Source: Rubrobacter taiwanensis (GTDB taxonomy: Bacteria > Actinomycetota > Rubrobacteria > Rubrobacterales > Rubrobacteraceae). Taken from it: a stretch of DNA of 64,000 nt. The stretch is from the NCBI RefSeq assembly GCF_004337705.1, contig NZ_SKBU01000031.1, positions 1 to 64,000 on the forward strand, written 5' to 3'. Shown here piece by piece: positions 15,874 through 23,913 of the stretch; the stretch's first letter is position 1, and each line of letters begins with the position of its first letter. Made by a program: the position numbers and the translations under genes. The notes beneath the pieces are model-generated. The model was not told where the DNA came from. It did not search any database and worked only from the letters and a program-made list of their open reading frames with translations.

Positions 15874-16992
15874 TTACAAGACTTGATGGAGCGGCGTGTG
15901 GGGCAGTTTGTGGGCTTCGGCGACCGGTTCTGAGGTCAGGTTTCCATGCAGGGTGGCGATACCTTTGGCCAGCGCCTCGTCCTCTCTTGCCGCGCCCTCT
16001 ATGCCTTTGTCCGCCAGTTTTATCAGGTAGGGCAGCGTGGCACTGGTGAGCGCCAGCGTGGAGGTGCGGGCCACCGCACCGGGGATGTTGGCCACGCAGT
16101 AGTGGATGACCCCCTCCTCCACGTAGGTGGGATCGGAGTGGGTGGTAGGCCTTGCGGTCTCCACACATCCTCCTTGATCTATGGCCACGTCCACGATCAC
16201 CGAGCCGTCCCGCATGCTCTTCACCATCTCTCTGGTGACGAGCTTGGGGGCTCTGGCTCCCGGTACCAGAACCGCCCCTATGACCACATCGGACTCTTTT
16301 ACGTATGAGGCCAGCCGGGCCCGGTTCGGGATCACCAGGTCCACCCGCCCCCCGAAGATGTCCGAGAGGTAGGCAAGCCGCTTGGGGTTTATGTCTAAAA
16401 CCCTCACGATGGCCCGCATCCCAACCGCTATCTTTGCCGCCTCGGTGCCGACCACCCCGCCCCCGATGATGGTCACCTTCGCGGCAGGCGTTCCCGGAAC
16501 GCCTCCCAGCAGAAGTCCCGCCCCTCCCTGAGGGCTCTCCAAGCAGTGGGCCGCGGCCTGCACGCTCATCCTGCCCGCAACCTCGCTCATGGGCGTCAAG
16601 AGCGGCAGGGTGCCGTCCTCAAGCTCCACCGTCTCATAGGCCACCGCGTCTATCTTGCGCTCGATCAGAAACTCGGTGAGCCTCCTGTCGGCGGCAAGGT
16701 GCAGGTAGGTGAAGAGCCGCTGCCCCTCCCTGAAGAGCCCGTACTCTTCTTCAATGGGCTCCTTGACCTTCACGATCAGGTCGGCCCGCTCAAAGACCTC
16801 CTCCGCCGCCTTCGCCACCCGGGCCCCGGCCCGCGCATACTCCTCATCGGAGAATCCGGACCCCGCACCGGCACCCCGCTGCACGACCACCTCGTGACCG
16901 TGATGGATGAGCTCCTCCACACCGTCGGGCTGCAGGGCCACGCGGCCCTCCTGGTCCTTGATCTCTCTGGGTACTCCGACCACCGTAGCCAT
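15874..16992 (-). CDS. ald: Alanine dehydrogenase
   Basis: 372 residues from ATG 16992, chosen because GGAGAGGGTGAT precedes it; the open frame upstream adds 23 implausible residues. NAD-dependent L-alanine dehydrogenase deaminates alanine to pyruvate and ammonia. Visible are VGVPREIKDQEGRVALQPDG near 4-23, VKVKEPIEEEYGLF with the catalytic lysine near 73, FTYLHLAADRRLTE near 92 with the catalytic histidine, the NAD-binding GGGVVGTEAAKIA near 173, and DVAIDQGGCVETARPTTHSD near 268. Divergent from the MerR-XRE-cupin regulator. A possible -10 (TATATT) lies on the minus strand near 17052. Transhydrogenase alpha subunits are related but have a different C-terminus. Confidence 0.95.
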   Translation of the reverse strand: MATVVGVPREIKDQEGRVALQPDGVEELIHHGHEVVVQRGAGAGSGFSDEEYARAGARVAKAAEEVFERADLIVKVKEPIEEEYGLFREGQRLFTYLHLAADRRLTEFLIERKIDAVAYETVELEDGTLPLLTPMSEVAGRMSVQAAAHCLESPQGGAGLLLGGVPGTPAAKVTIIGGGVVGTEAAKIAVGMRAIVRVLDINPKRLAYLSDIFGGRVDLVIPNRARLASYVKESDVVIGAVLVPGARAPKLVTREMVKSMRDGSVIVDVAIDQGGCVETARPTTHSDPTYVEEGVIHYCVANIPGAVARTSTLALTSATLPYLIKLADKGIEGAAREDEALAKGIATLHGNLTSEPVAEAHKLPHTPLHQVL

Positions 16993-17120
16993 ATCACCCT
17001 CTCCCTCTCTCGTCCTGAAAGCGCCGGAGAAGCTCGCCCCGACCCCGTAAATATACCCCATTGCCCCGCGCCGGGACCCGCACCGCCCTTTCGCGCCACA
17101 TCCGGCGGACTGGTAGAATC

Positions 17121-17134
17121 ACTTTACAATAACG
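17121..17134 (-). promoter_or_regulatory. Copy 1 of a shared 14-base motif upstream of the regulator
   Basis: On the minus strand this reads CGTTATTGTAAAGT, matching CGTTACAGTAAAGT at 17992-18005 in 12 of 14 positions. It lies 37-50 bases before the regulator start, and its plus strand contains TACAAT, a possible -10. A candidate autoregulatory operator. Confidence 0.4.
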
Positions 17135-17170
17135 AGACAAGCCTACTGTGATGATAGCGCGCCTGGTGAG

Positions 17171-17983
17171 GTGGAGAGTTTGGCGGAGAGCTGCCCGGCA
17201 GGGTTCTCGATCGGGGAGGTAGCGGAGGCGATCGGGGTCGCCGCACAGACCCTGCGCCTGTGGGAACGGGAGCGCCTGATCTCCCCCCAGCGCACCGGCC
17301 GCGGATACCGGGTCTACACCGAACGGGATATCGAGCGGCTCAGACAGATAAAACGCCTGCGCGTCGTGGAAGGACTGAACTTCGCCGCCATCCGGCAGCG
17401 GCTCGGCCCGGCCGAGCCGAACGGCGCCGGACCCGGAGATAAGCGGCCCAACGCCCTCGGGGATCAACTCCGCAGAATGCGCGTCAAGTCCCGTAAGACC
17501 CTCCGGGAAGTCTCCGAGGCCACGGGCCTCTCCATCTCCTTCATCTCAGCGCTGGAGCGGGGCGAGAGCGGAGCCTCCGTGGCCTCCCTGCGGCGGCTGG
17601 CCGGCGTCTACAACGTCACCCTGCGCGAGATCTTCGGCGCCGACCTCAAACGTAACGTCCCCCTCGTGCGCCCGCACGAACGGCCGGTCATGCAGTGGGA
17701 GAACGGCGTCCGCTTCGAAGAGATGATCGTGGGCGAAAGCGTGATGGACCCCTCCTTCCTCCACGTCCCCCCCCGCTCCGGTAGCGAAGGCTTCTACTCC
17801 CACCACGGCGAAGAGTTTATCTACCTCCTCTCCGGTACCCTCTACGTGGAACTCAAAGAACGCGGTACTTACCAGCTCAAACCCGGCGATACCCTCCACT
17901 TCCCCTCTACCACCCCCCACCGCTGGTGGACCGAAGACGAAACCGCCGAAGCCATCTACGTCAATACCCCACCCACCTTCTAA
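17171..17983 (+). CDS. MerR-XRE-cupin three-domain transcriptional regulator
   Basis: 270 residues from GTG 17171; a TTG at 17180 is an alternative. Three domains follow one another: a MerR helix-turn-helix at about 11-80 (FSIGEVAEAIGVAAQTLRLW, GYRVYTERDIERL), an XRE helix-turn-helix at about 97-155 (TLREVSEATGLSISFISALE), and a cupin_2 sensor at about 190-268 (HHGEEFIYLLSGTLYVEL, KPGDTLHFPSTTPHRWW). The cupin keeps His/Glu residues that normally bind metal or ligand. XRE-cupin regulators include PuuR, the putrescine-utilisation repressor of E. coli, and the gene sits just before a polyamine operon, so polyamine or alanine control is the best guess. Having two different DNA-binding domains is uncommon. 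Confidence 0.85.
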   Translation: MESLAESCPAGFSIGEVAEAIGVAAQTLRLWERERLISPQRTGRGYRVYTERDIERLRQIKRLRVVEGLNFAAIRQRLGPAEPNGAGPGDKRPNALGDQLRRMRVKSRKTLREVSEATGLSISFISALERGESGASVASLRRLAGVYNVTLREIFGADLKRNVPLVRPHERPVMQWENGVRFEEMIVGESVMDPSFLHVPPRSGSEGFYSHHGEEFIYLLSGTLYVELKERGTYQLKPGDTLHFPSTTPHRWWTEDETAEAIYVNTPPTF

Positions 17984-17984
17984 C

Positions 17985-18013
17985 TTGACTGCGTTACAGT
18001 AAAGTTGTAAATT
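17985..18013 (+). promoter_or_regulatory. Promoter of the polyamine operon
   Basis: TTGACT (17985-17990) and TAAATT (18008-18013) with an ideal 17-base spacer, directly after the regulator stop codon and 60 bases before the aminotransferase start. It is among the best sigma-70 type matches in the window. The spacer carries the motif described separately. Confidence 0.65.
17992..18010. promoter_or_regulatory. Copy 2 of the shared motif, with an inverted repeat, between -35 and -10
   Basis: CGTTACAGTAAAGT (17992-18005) matches the site upstream of the regulator gene in 12 of 14 positions. It overlaps a perfect 5-base inverted repeat TTACA-7-TGTAA (17994-18010). Lying between -35 and -10 is typical of MerR activator sites and would also suit a repressor. 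Binding by the adjacent regulator is inference. Confidence 0.45.
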
Positions 18014-18072
18014 TCTTGGAAAGCGGGTGGGGAGAAAGCGGGGAACGGATTAGCTCCGGGAGGTCGGCGGTT

Positions 18073-19437
18073 ATGGACGTTATGCGGGGTCTTGGGGAGC
18101 GGGGGGAGGGTACGGGGCTGCCGGGGGTCGAGAACCTTCTGTTGCACTTCACGCCTTTCTCGGAGGACTGGTCGAAGCTGCCGGTGATCGTCGGCGGCGA
18201 GGGCTGTTACGTGAGGGATGCTGAGGGCCGGGAGTATGTGGACGGTCTTGCCGGCCTCTTTACGACGCAGGTCGGTCACGGGAGGAGTGAGCTGGCCGAG
18301 GCGGCGGCCGCGCAGATGAGGGAGCTGGGGTTCTTCCCCAACTGGAGTTTCCAGCATCCGAGGAGTCTGGAGCTGGCGGCACGGCTGGCGGGGCTGGCTC
18401 CGGGCGATCTCTCAACGACCTTCTTCGTCTCCTCTGGGTCTGAGGCGGTGGAGACGGTCATCAAGCTCGCGCGGCAGTACCACGCGGCCAATGGGGAGCC
18501 GGAGCGCTACAAGATCATTTCGCGCAAGATCGCCTACCACGGCACCACGCTGGGGGCGCTCTCGGTCACGGGGCTGCCCACCTTCAAGGCGCCGTTCGAG
18601 CCGCTGCTGCAGGGGTTTATGCACGTGCCCAACACCCAGCAGGACCCGGATGGCGCGGCGGACGCAATCGAGGAGGCGATAGAGTTCGGGCCGCCGGAGA
18701 GGGTTGCGGCGGTCATCCTGGAGCCGGTACAGAACGCCGGGGGGTGTCTGGTGCCGCCCGAGGGCTACTGGCGGCGGGTGCGTGAGATCTGCGACCGGCA
18801 CGGGGTGCTTCTGGTCTCGGACGCCGTGATCTGCGCGTTCGGGCGGCTGGGCGAGTGGTTCGGCATCGAGCGCTTCGGCGTGGTGCCGGACATGACCAGC
18901 TTCGCCAAGGGCGTGACCAGCGGGTACCTGCCGATGGGCGGGGTGGTGGTGAGCGAGAGGGTCCGGGACACCTTGAGGGCTGGCGCCCCGATGTTCGCCC
19001 ACGGCTCCACCTTCGGCGGCCATCCGGTCTCCGCGGCGGTGGCCTTGAAGAACATCGAGATTATCGAGCGCGAGAAGCTCCTTGAGAACGTGCGTGAGCT
19101 GGAGGGGCACTTCGAGAGCGAGCTGAAGCGGATGGCCGAAGGCCACCCCATTGTCGAGGAGGTGCGGGGGATGGGCTTCTTCTGGGCCGTCGAGGTCCGG
19201 CCCGAGCGGGCCGACGGTACGCCGCTTCAGGAGGAGGAGTACCAGAAGTACTTCAAGGGGGTGCTCTCCAGGAAGCTGCTGGAGGGCGGTCTCATCTGCC
19301 GCTTCGACGACAAGGACGAGCCCGTCATCCAGTACTCGCCGGCGCTTATTGCGGACCGGGAGGTCCTCTCGAAGATCGCCGAGATAACCGATGGGGCCCT
19401 CACCGAGCTGGAGCGCCAGCTCGGGTACCGGAGCTAG
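18073..19437 (+). CDS. Class III aminotransferase, probable putrescine/polyamine:pyruvate aminotransferase
   Basis: 454 residues from ATG 18073 (GGGAGGT upstream); an in-frame upstream start at 18016 is less likely. PLP-dependent class III omega-aminotransferase. Landmarks: YVDGLAGLFTTQVGHGR near 60, FFVSSGSEAVETVIKLARQY near 117, YHGTTLGALSVTG near 156, EPVQNAGGCLVPP near 220, SDAVICAFGRLGEWFG with the PLP-ring aspartate near 254, and TSFAKGVTSGYLPMGG with the PLP lysine near 280. It resembles SpuC/beta-alanine:pyruvate-type enzymes that move a terminal amine to pyruvate, giving alanine and an aminoaldehyde. First gene of the polyamine operon; alanine formed could feed the nearby alanine dehydrogenase. 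Confidence 0.85.
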   Translation: MDVMRGLGERGEGTGLPGVENLLLHFTPFSEDWSKLPVIVGGEGCYVRDAEGREYVDGLAGLFTTQVGHGRSELAEAAAAQMRELGFFPNWSFQHPRSLELAARLAGLAPGDLSTTFFVSSGSEAVETVIKLARQYHAANGEPERYKIISRKIAYHGTTLGALSVTGLPTFKAPFEPLLQGFMHVPNTQQDPDGAADAIEEAIEFGPPERVAAVILEPVQNAGGCLVPPEGYWRRVREICDRHGVLLVSDAVICAFGRLGEWFGIERFGVVPDMTSFAKGVTSGYLPMGGVVVSERVRDTLRAGAPMFAHGSTFGGHPVSAAVALKNIEIIEREKLLENVRELEGHFESELKRMAEGHPIVEEVRGMGFFWAVEVRPERADGTPLQEEEYQKYFKGVLSRKLLEGGLICRFDDKDEPVIQYSPALIADREVLSKIAEITDGALTELERQLGYRS

Positions 19438-19441
19438 AGCG

Positions 19442-20779
19442 ATGACCGCCCCCGACGTGGCCGTTGTCGGGGCGGGACTCTCCGGACTTGCTGCCGCCCG
19501 GGAGCTTGTGCGGGAGGGGCTGGATGTCCTCGTCCTCGAAGCCCGCGACCGGCCCGGCGGCCGCACCGGGGTTATGGAGGTCGGCGGCGTCACGGTAGAT
19601 ATAGGGGGCGAGTGGGTGGACGCGGCGCACTCGGAGCTGCGGGGTCTCATCTCCGAACTCGGCCTGAAGCTCGTTCCGGCCGGGGACGGGAAGGGGCGGG
19701 CCCGCTGGCACGTCGGCGGCGAGTTCAGCCCGGAGATGCCGCTGGACGGTGGGGACGCGGCCGCATACGACCGGATGCAGGAGGCGCTGGCAGATGCGGC
19801 GGAGGGTGTGGACCCGGAGGCCTGCTGGAGGTTTGCGCCCGGCGAAGACCTCAGCGTCGAGCAGTGGTTGCGGCGCGAGGGGATGAGCGAGCGCGGGATA
19901 CACGCGGTCGAGACCATAGTCTCCACCTGCGGCTCCACCGTCCCGCTGCGGCGCATGTCCTTCTACGCCTACGCGGTCAAGGTCGCGGGCCGGGGCGGTC
20001 CGGGCCGGGGGAACGAGTACCGGGTGCGGGGCGGGGCCGGGGGCGTGGCCCGCGCGCTGGCCGGCGAGCTCGGGGAGCGCGTGCGCTACCGCTCGCCGGT
20101 GGTGGAGGTCCGGCAGGACGGAGGGGGGGTGGCGCTGCGCTACGTCTCTCCGGACGGTCCCGGCGAGGTGCGGGCGCGGAGGGCTGTTCTGGCGCTGCCG
20201 TTCACCTGCTACCGGGGTGTAAGCTTCCATCCCCCGCCGCCCCCCGTCTTCCGGCGCATGTTCGCGCGGGCCACCTATGGCGTGGTGCGCAAGGTCCACT
20301 TCATCTTCGGCCGGCCGGTGGGCGGGGCGCCCTTCACCATCACGGACACGCCTCTGGGGTACTGCTGCCCCTCGCAGGCGAGCGGCGGGGCGGGCGGCAT
20401 CGTCGCGTTCGCCGGGGGGGAGGTGCTCCTGCCCGAGCTAGGTCTGCCTGCGGCGGAGCGCGAGCGGCGGGCCGTGCGGCAGCTGCGGCGCCTCTACGAC
20501 GTGCCGGAGCCCGAGGTGGTGGTGGAGAAGGTCTGGCCCCACGACTATTGGACCCGGGGGAGCTACATGATCCTGGCTCCCGGGGATCTGCGGGGCTTCG
20601 GGGAGGCGATGGGCGGCCGCTTCGGGTGCGTGTACCTGGCCGGTGCGGAGGGGATCGCCGCGGCTCCCAGCTTCATGAACAGTGCGGTGAGGAGCGGACT
20701 GCGGGCCGCCGGTAAGATATTAGAGGAGATAAGCGTGCCGCGGCGGTCCCGGGCCGGGACGGGGACCGGCGAGGTGTGA
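19442..20779 (+). CDS. Flavin amine oxidase (putrescine/polyamine oxidase-like)
   Basis: 445 residues from ATG 19442, four bases after the aminotransferase stop. Monoamine-oxidase-type flavoprotein: the FAD Rossmann motif VVGAGLSGLAAARELVREG begins near residue 8, followed by LEARDRPGGRTG near 32 and GGEWVDAAHSEL near 55; the C-terminal FAD loop reads YLAGAEGIAAAPSFMNSAVRSG. No signal peptide is present, so it works in the cytoplasm on imported amines. Context with PotADBC and aminoaldehyde dehydrogenases suggests putrescine or another polyamine as substrate, giving aminoaldehyde, ammonia and hydrogen peroxide. Tyramine or other monoamines cannot be excluded from sequence. Confidence 0.82.
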   Translation: MTAPDVAVVGAGLSGLAAARELVREGLDVLVLEARDRPGGRTGVMEVGGVTVDIGGEWVDAAHSELRGLISELGLKLVPAGDGKGRARWHVGGEFSPEMPLDGGDAAAYDRMQEALADAAEGVDPEACWRFAPGEDLSVEQWLRREGMSERGIHAVETIVSTCGSTVPLRRMSFYAYAVKVAGRGGPGRGNEYRVRGGAGGVARALAGELGERVRYRSPVVEVRQDGGGVALRYVSPDGPGEVRARRAVLALPFTCYRGVSFHPPPPPVFRRMFARATYGVVRKVHFIFGRPVGGAPFTITDTPLGYCCPSQASGGAGGIVAFAGGEVLLPELGLPAAERERRAVRQLRRLYDVPEPEVVVEKVWPHDYWTRGSYMILAPGDLRGFGEAMGGRFGCVYLAGAEGIAAAPSFMNSAVRSGLRAAGKILEEISVPRRSRAGTGTGEV

Positions 20780-20798
20780 GAACGGGAGGAGTCCGGGG

Positions 20799-21926
20799 GT
20801 GAGAGAGAGACAGACGCAGGAGCGGCCGCCGGAGGCGGCGCGCGGGGCCGCCCGGCCGGCGGCCGTGGAGCTGGCAGGGGTCACGAAGCGCTTTGAGGAC
20901 TTCGTGGCCGTAGACGACCTGACGCTGAGCATCTACGAGGGGGAGTTCTTCTCGCTGCTCGGGCCGTCGGGGTGCGGCAAGACCACGACCCTGCGCATGA
21001 TAGCCGGGTTCGAGGATCCCACCGAGGGTGAGCTGCGGGTGGCCGGGCGCCCGATGCGGGGCGTGCCGCCCTACAGGAGGCCCGTCAACACCGTGTTCCA
21101 GAGCTACGCGCTCTTCCCGCATCTGGACGTCTTTGAGAACATCGCGTTCGGGCTCCGGAGGGCCAAGGTGCCGAAGGACGAGATCCGGCGCCGGGTATCC
21201 GAGGCGTGTGCGCTGGTGCAGCTCACCGGGTTCGAGAGGCGGAAGCCCGCCAGGCTCTCCGGCGGGCAGCAGCAGCGGGTGGCGCTCGCGCGCGCCCTCG
21301 TCAACCGCCCGAAGGTCCTGCTGCTGGACGAGCCGCTGGGCGCTCTGGATCTCAAGCTGCGCAAGGAGATGCAGATAGAGCTCAAGAACCTCCAGCACGA
21401 GCTCGGCATCACCTTCGTCTACGTTACCCACGATCAGGAAGAGGCGCTCACCATGAGCGACCGCATAGCGGTGATGAAGGACGGAAAGGTGCAGCAGCTC
21501 GACACGCCTGCGAACCTCTACGAGCTTCCGGCCAACCGCTTCGTGGCCGGGTTCATCGGGCAGACCAACACCTTCTCCGGCGAGGTGGAGTCGGTCCGGG
21601 GGGAGCGGGTGACCCTGAGGACTGCCGGCGGGCTGGAGCTGGAGGCGTTCGCGCCCGCGGGGCGCGAGGTGGTCAAGGGCTCGGAGGCGCACGTGGCCGT
21701 CCGGCCCGAGAAGGTTCGGTTCGGGGAGGCGGGGGACAACGCCTTCGCCGGGGAGGTGCGCGACGTGGTCTACCTGGGGTCGAGCACCCAGTACGTCGTG
21801 GAGCTCAAGGGCGGCGAGCGGCTCGTGGTCTACCGGCAGAACGCCCGCGAGGCCGCCGACTCCGGCGCGGGCGACGAGGTGTGGGTCGCGTGGGACGCTG
21901 CAAACTGTCTGGTGCTGGGAGAGTAG
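20799..21926 (+). CDS. potA: Spermidine/putrescine ABC transporter ATP-binding protein PotA
   Basis: 375 residues from GTG 20799 (GGGAGGAG upstream). ATPase of a type I importer: Walker A GPSGCGKTTTLR near residue 52, Q-loop FQSYALFPHL, signature LSGGQQQRVALARAL near 151-165, Walker B VLLLDEPLGALD near 171, H-loop VTHDQEEA near 205. A TOBE domain fills the last 100 residues (VAVRPEKVRF), usual for PotA/CUT1-type ATPases. The first 25 residues are an Arg/Ala-rich lead of no clear function. Gene order potA-potD-potB-potC directly after amine catabolism genes supports polyamine specificity, though the ATPase alone does not show it. Confidence 0.92.
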   Translation: MRERQTQERPPEAARGAARPAAVELAGVTKRFEDFVAVDDLTLSIYEGEFFSLLGPSGCGKTTTLRMIAGFEDPTEGELRVAGRPMRGVPPYRRPVNTVFQSYALFPHLDVFENIAFGLRRAKVPKDEIRRRVSEACALVQLTGFERRKPARLSGGQQQRVALARALVNRPKVLLLDEPLGALDLKLRKEMQIELKNLQHELGITFVYVTHDQEEALTMSDRIAVMKDGKVQQLDTPANLYELPANRFVAGFIGQTNTFSGEVESVRGERVTLRTAGGLELEAFAPAGREVVKGSEAHVAVRPEKVRFGEAGDNAFAGEVRDVVYLGSSTQYVVELKGGERLVVYRQNAREAADSGAGDEVWVAWDAANCLVLGE

Positions 21927-21928
21927 CT

Positions 21929-23032
21929 ATGAAGGGAAGAAGGATAAGCCGGCGGGATTTCCTCAAGCGGCTGGGCGCGGGGGCCGTGGCGGGCTCGACG
22001 CTCACGGTGCTCTCCGCCTGCACGGTCGACACCGCGCCCCGGCAGGGCGGAGACGGTGGGAGCGAGGGCGGCGGCACGCTCAACCTCTACAACTGGTCGG
22101 ACTACGTGGCGGAGACTACCATCCCCGGTTTCGAGGAGGAGTTCGGGGTACGGGTCGTGCAGGACTTCTACGCCTCCAACGAGGAGCTTCTGGCCAAGCT
22201 GCAGGCGGGGGGAACCGGGTACGACGTGATCGTGCCGAGCGACTACATGGTCGAGATCATGGCCAAGAGCGGGGTCATCCAGGAGCTGGACATGGCGAAG
22301 ATCCCGAACTTCGAGAACGTCGGGGAGAACTTCCGGGGGCTCCCCTACGATCCGGAGAACCGCTACAGCGTGCCCTACCAGTGGGGCACCACCGGCATAC
22401 TCTACGACCGGGAGGAGGTCGGGGAGGTTGAGAGCTGGGACGCTATGTGGGACGAGCGGTACGCCGGCCGGATCGCCATGATAGACGATGTGCGGGAGAC
22501 CATCGGGGCGGCGCTGATGCGCCTGGGTTACTCCATAAACTCCACCGACGAGGGAGAGCTCGGGGAGGCCCGGGAGCTCTTGCTGGAGCAGAAGCCGCTG
22601 TTGCGCGGGTACTTCGCCTCGACCGAGATCGTGCCGCTCGTGGAGAGCGGGGACGTCTTGCTCGGGCACGTGTTCTCCGGCGAGGGCATACTCGCGACGG
22701 TGGAGAACGAGAACCTGGCCTACGCCATTCCGAAGCCGGCGGCCACCCGCTGGACCGACAACATGTGCATCCCGGCGGGCGCTCCGAACCCGGATTTGGC
22801 CCACGAGTTCATAAACTACATCCTGGATGCGCAGGTGGGGGCCGATCTGACCAACTACACCTACTACGGGACGCCGAACGAGGCCGCGCTGCCGCTGATA
22901 GACGAGGAGCTGACCAGTATCCCGGAGTGGAACCCTCCGGATGAGGTCTTCGACCGGCTGCAGGTCATAGAGGACGTGGGCGAGGCGACCCGCGACTACG
23001 AGCGCATCTTCACCGAAGTAAAGAGCGCGTGA
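21929..23032 (+). CDS. potD: Polyamine-binding lipoprotein PotD/PotF-like, Tat-exported
   Basis: 367 residues from ATG 21929, two bases after potA. The N-terminus has a twin-arginine motif (SRRDFLKRLG, residues 8-17) and then a hydrophobic segment ending in the lipobox LSAC, so the mature protein is probably folded before Tat export and lipid-anchored at the new N-terminal cysteine. The body is a periplasmic-binding fold of the PotD/PotF group: LNLYNWSDYVAETTIPGFEE near 51, YDVIVPSDYMVEIM near 96, VPYQWGTTGILYD near 144 and GAPNPDLAHEFINYIL near 287. The aromatic and acidic residues expected to bind polyamines (NWSDY, SDYMVE) are present. It delivers substrate to PotB and PotC. Confidence 0.92.
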   Translation: MKGRRISRRDFLKRLGAGAVAGSTLTVLSACTVDTAPRQGGDGGSEGGGTLNLYNWSDYVAETTIPGFEEEFGVRVVQDFYASNEELLAKLQAGGTGYDVIVPSDYMVEIMAKSGVIQELDMAKIPNFENVGENFRGLPYDPENRYSVPYQWGTTGILYDREEVGEVESWDAMWDERYAGRIAMIDDVRETIGAALMRLGYSINSTDEGELGEARELLLEQKPLLRGYFASTEIVPLVESGDVLLGHVFSGEGILATVENENLAYAIPKPAATRWTDNMCIPAGAPNPDLAHEFINYILDAQVGADLTNYTYYGTPNEAALPLIDEELTSIPEWNPPDEVFDRLQVIEDVGEATRDYERIFTEVKSA

Positions 23033-23033
23033 G

Positions 23034-23912
23034 ATGGCGGCGCAGAAAGGAGTGGATAAAGGGCGTGGCTGGAGCCTGGGGCTGGCCGGGCTGCTGGCGC
23101 CGGCGGCGTTCTGGCTCGGGGTCTTCTTTCTGGTGCCGCTGCTCCTCATCCTGGCCTACTCCTTCGGGACCAGCGGCGTCTACGGCGGCATAACGCTCGG
23201 CTTCAACCCCGAGAACTACCTGAAGGTCTTCGACCCGCTCTATCTGCAGATCATAGTCCGCTCCACGGTCATCGCGCTGCTGAACACCTTGATCTGCCTG
23301 GCCATCGGGTACCCGCTGGCATACTTCATCGCGTTCAGGGGCGGCTCCTGGAAGACGGCGCTCATCCTGCTGGTCATGATCCCGTTCTGGACCAGTCTCT
23401 TGGTGCGGGCTTACGCCTGGGTCGTCATCCTGGGCGGCAACGGCCTCGCCAACCGCACGCTCCAGTTCCTCGGGATAACCGACGGCCCCATAACCCTCAT
23501 CTTCACCCCGCAGGCGGTGATGATGGGGCTGGTCTACTCCTACCTGCCGTTCATGGTGCTGCCGCTCTACGCCTCGCTGGAGAAGTTCGACGCGCGGCTC
23601 AAGGAGGCGGCGCAGGATCTCGGGGCGAGCCGCTGGCAGACCTTCTGGCGGGTGACGTTCCCCTTGAGCCTGCCGGGGGTCATAGCCGGGAGCATCCTGG
23701 TCTTCATCCCGTCGGCCGGGGAGTTCGTGATCCCGGATCTTCTGGGCGGCTCGCAGACGGTGATGACCGGCAACCTCATCCAGCAGCAGTTCCTCAACGC
23801 CCGCGACTGGGCGTTCGGCAGCGCCTTGGCGGTCATGCTCGCGGTGCTGATGCTGGGAGCGATCCTGATCTACGTCCGCCGGATAGGCACCGACAGGCTG
23901 GAGGGGGTGTGA
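23034..23912 (+). CDS. potB: Polyamine ABC transporter permease PotB
   Basis: 292 residues starting one base after the potD stop. Inner-membrane permease with six predicted helices; the first reads GLLAPAAFWLGVFFLVPLLL. The coupling-helix EAA loop is ASLEKFDARLKEAAQDLGAS-RWQTFWRVTFPLSLPG near residues 182-215, in the position that contacts PotA. Partner of PotC in the heterodimeric membrane domain. Confidence 0.93.
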   Translation: MAAQKGVDKGRGWSLGLAGLLAPAAFWLGVFFLVPLLLILAYSFGTSGVYGGITLGFNPENYLKVFDPLYLQIIVRSTVIALLNTLICLAIGYPLAYFIAFRGGSWKTALILLVMIPFWTSLLVRAYAWVVILGGNGLANRTLQFLGITDGPITLIFTPQAVMMGLVYSYLPFMVLPLYASLEKFDARLKEAAQDLGASRWQTFWRVTFPLSLPGVIAGSILVFIPSAGEFVIPDLLGGSQTVMTGNLIQQQFLNARDWAFGSALAVMLAVLMLGAILIYVRRIGTDRLEGV

Positions 23913-23913
23913 G

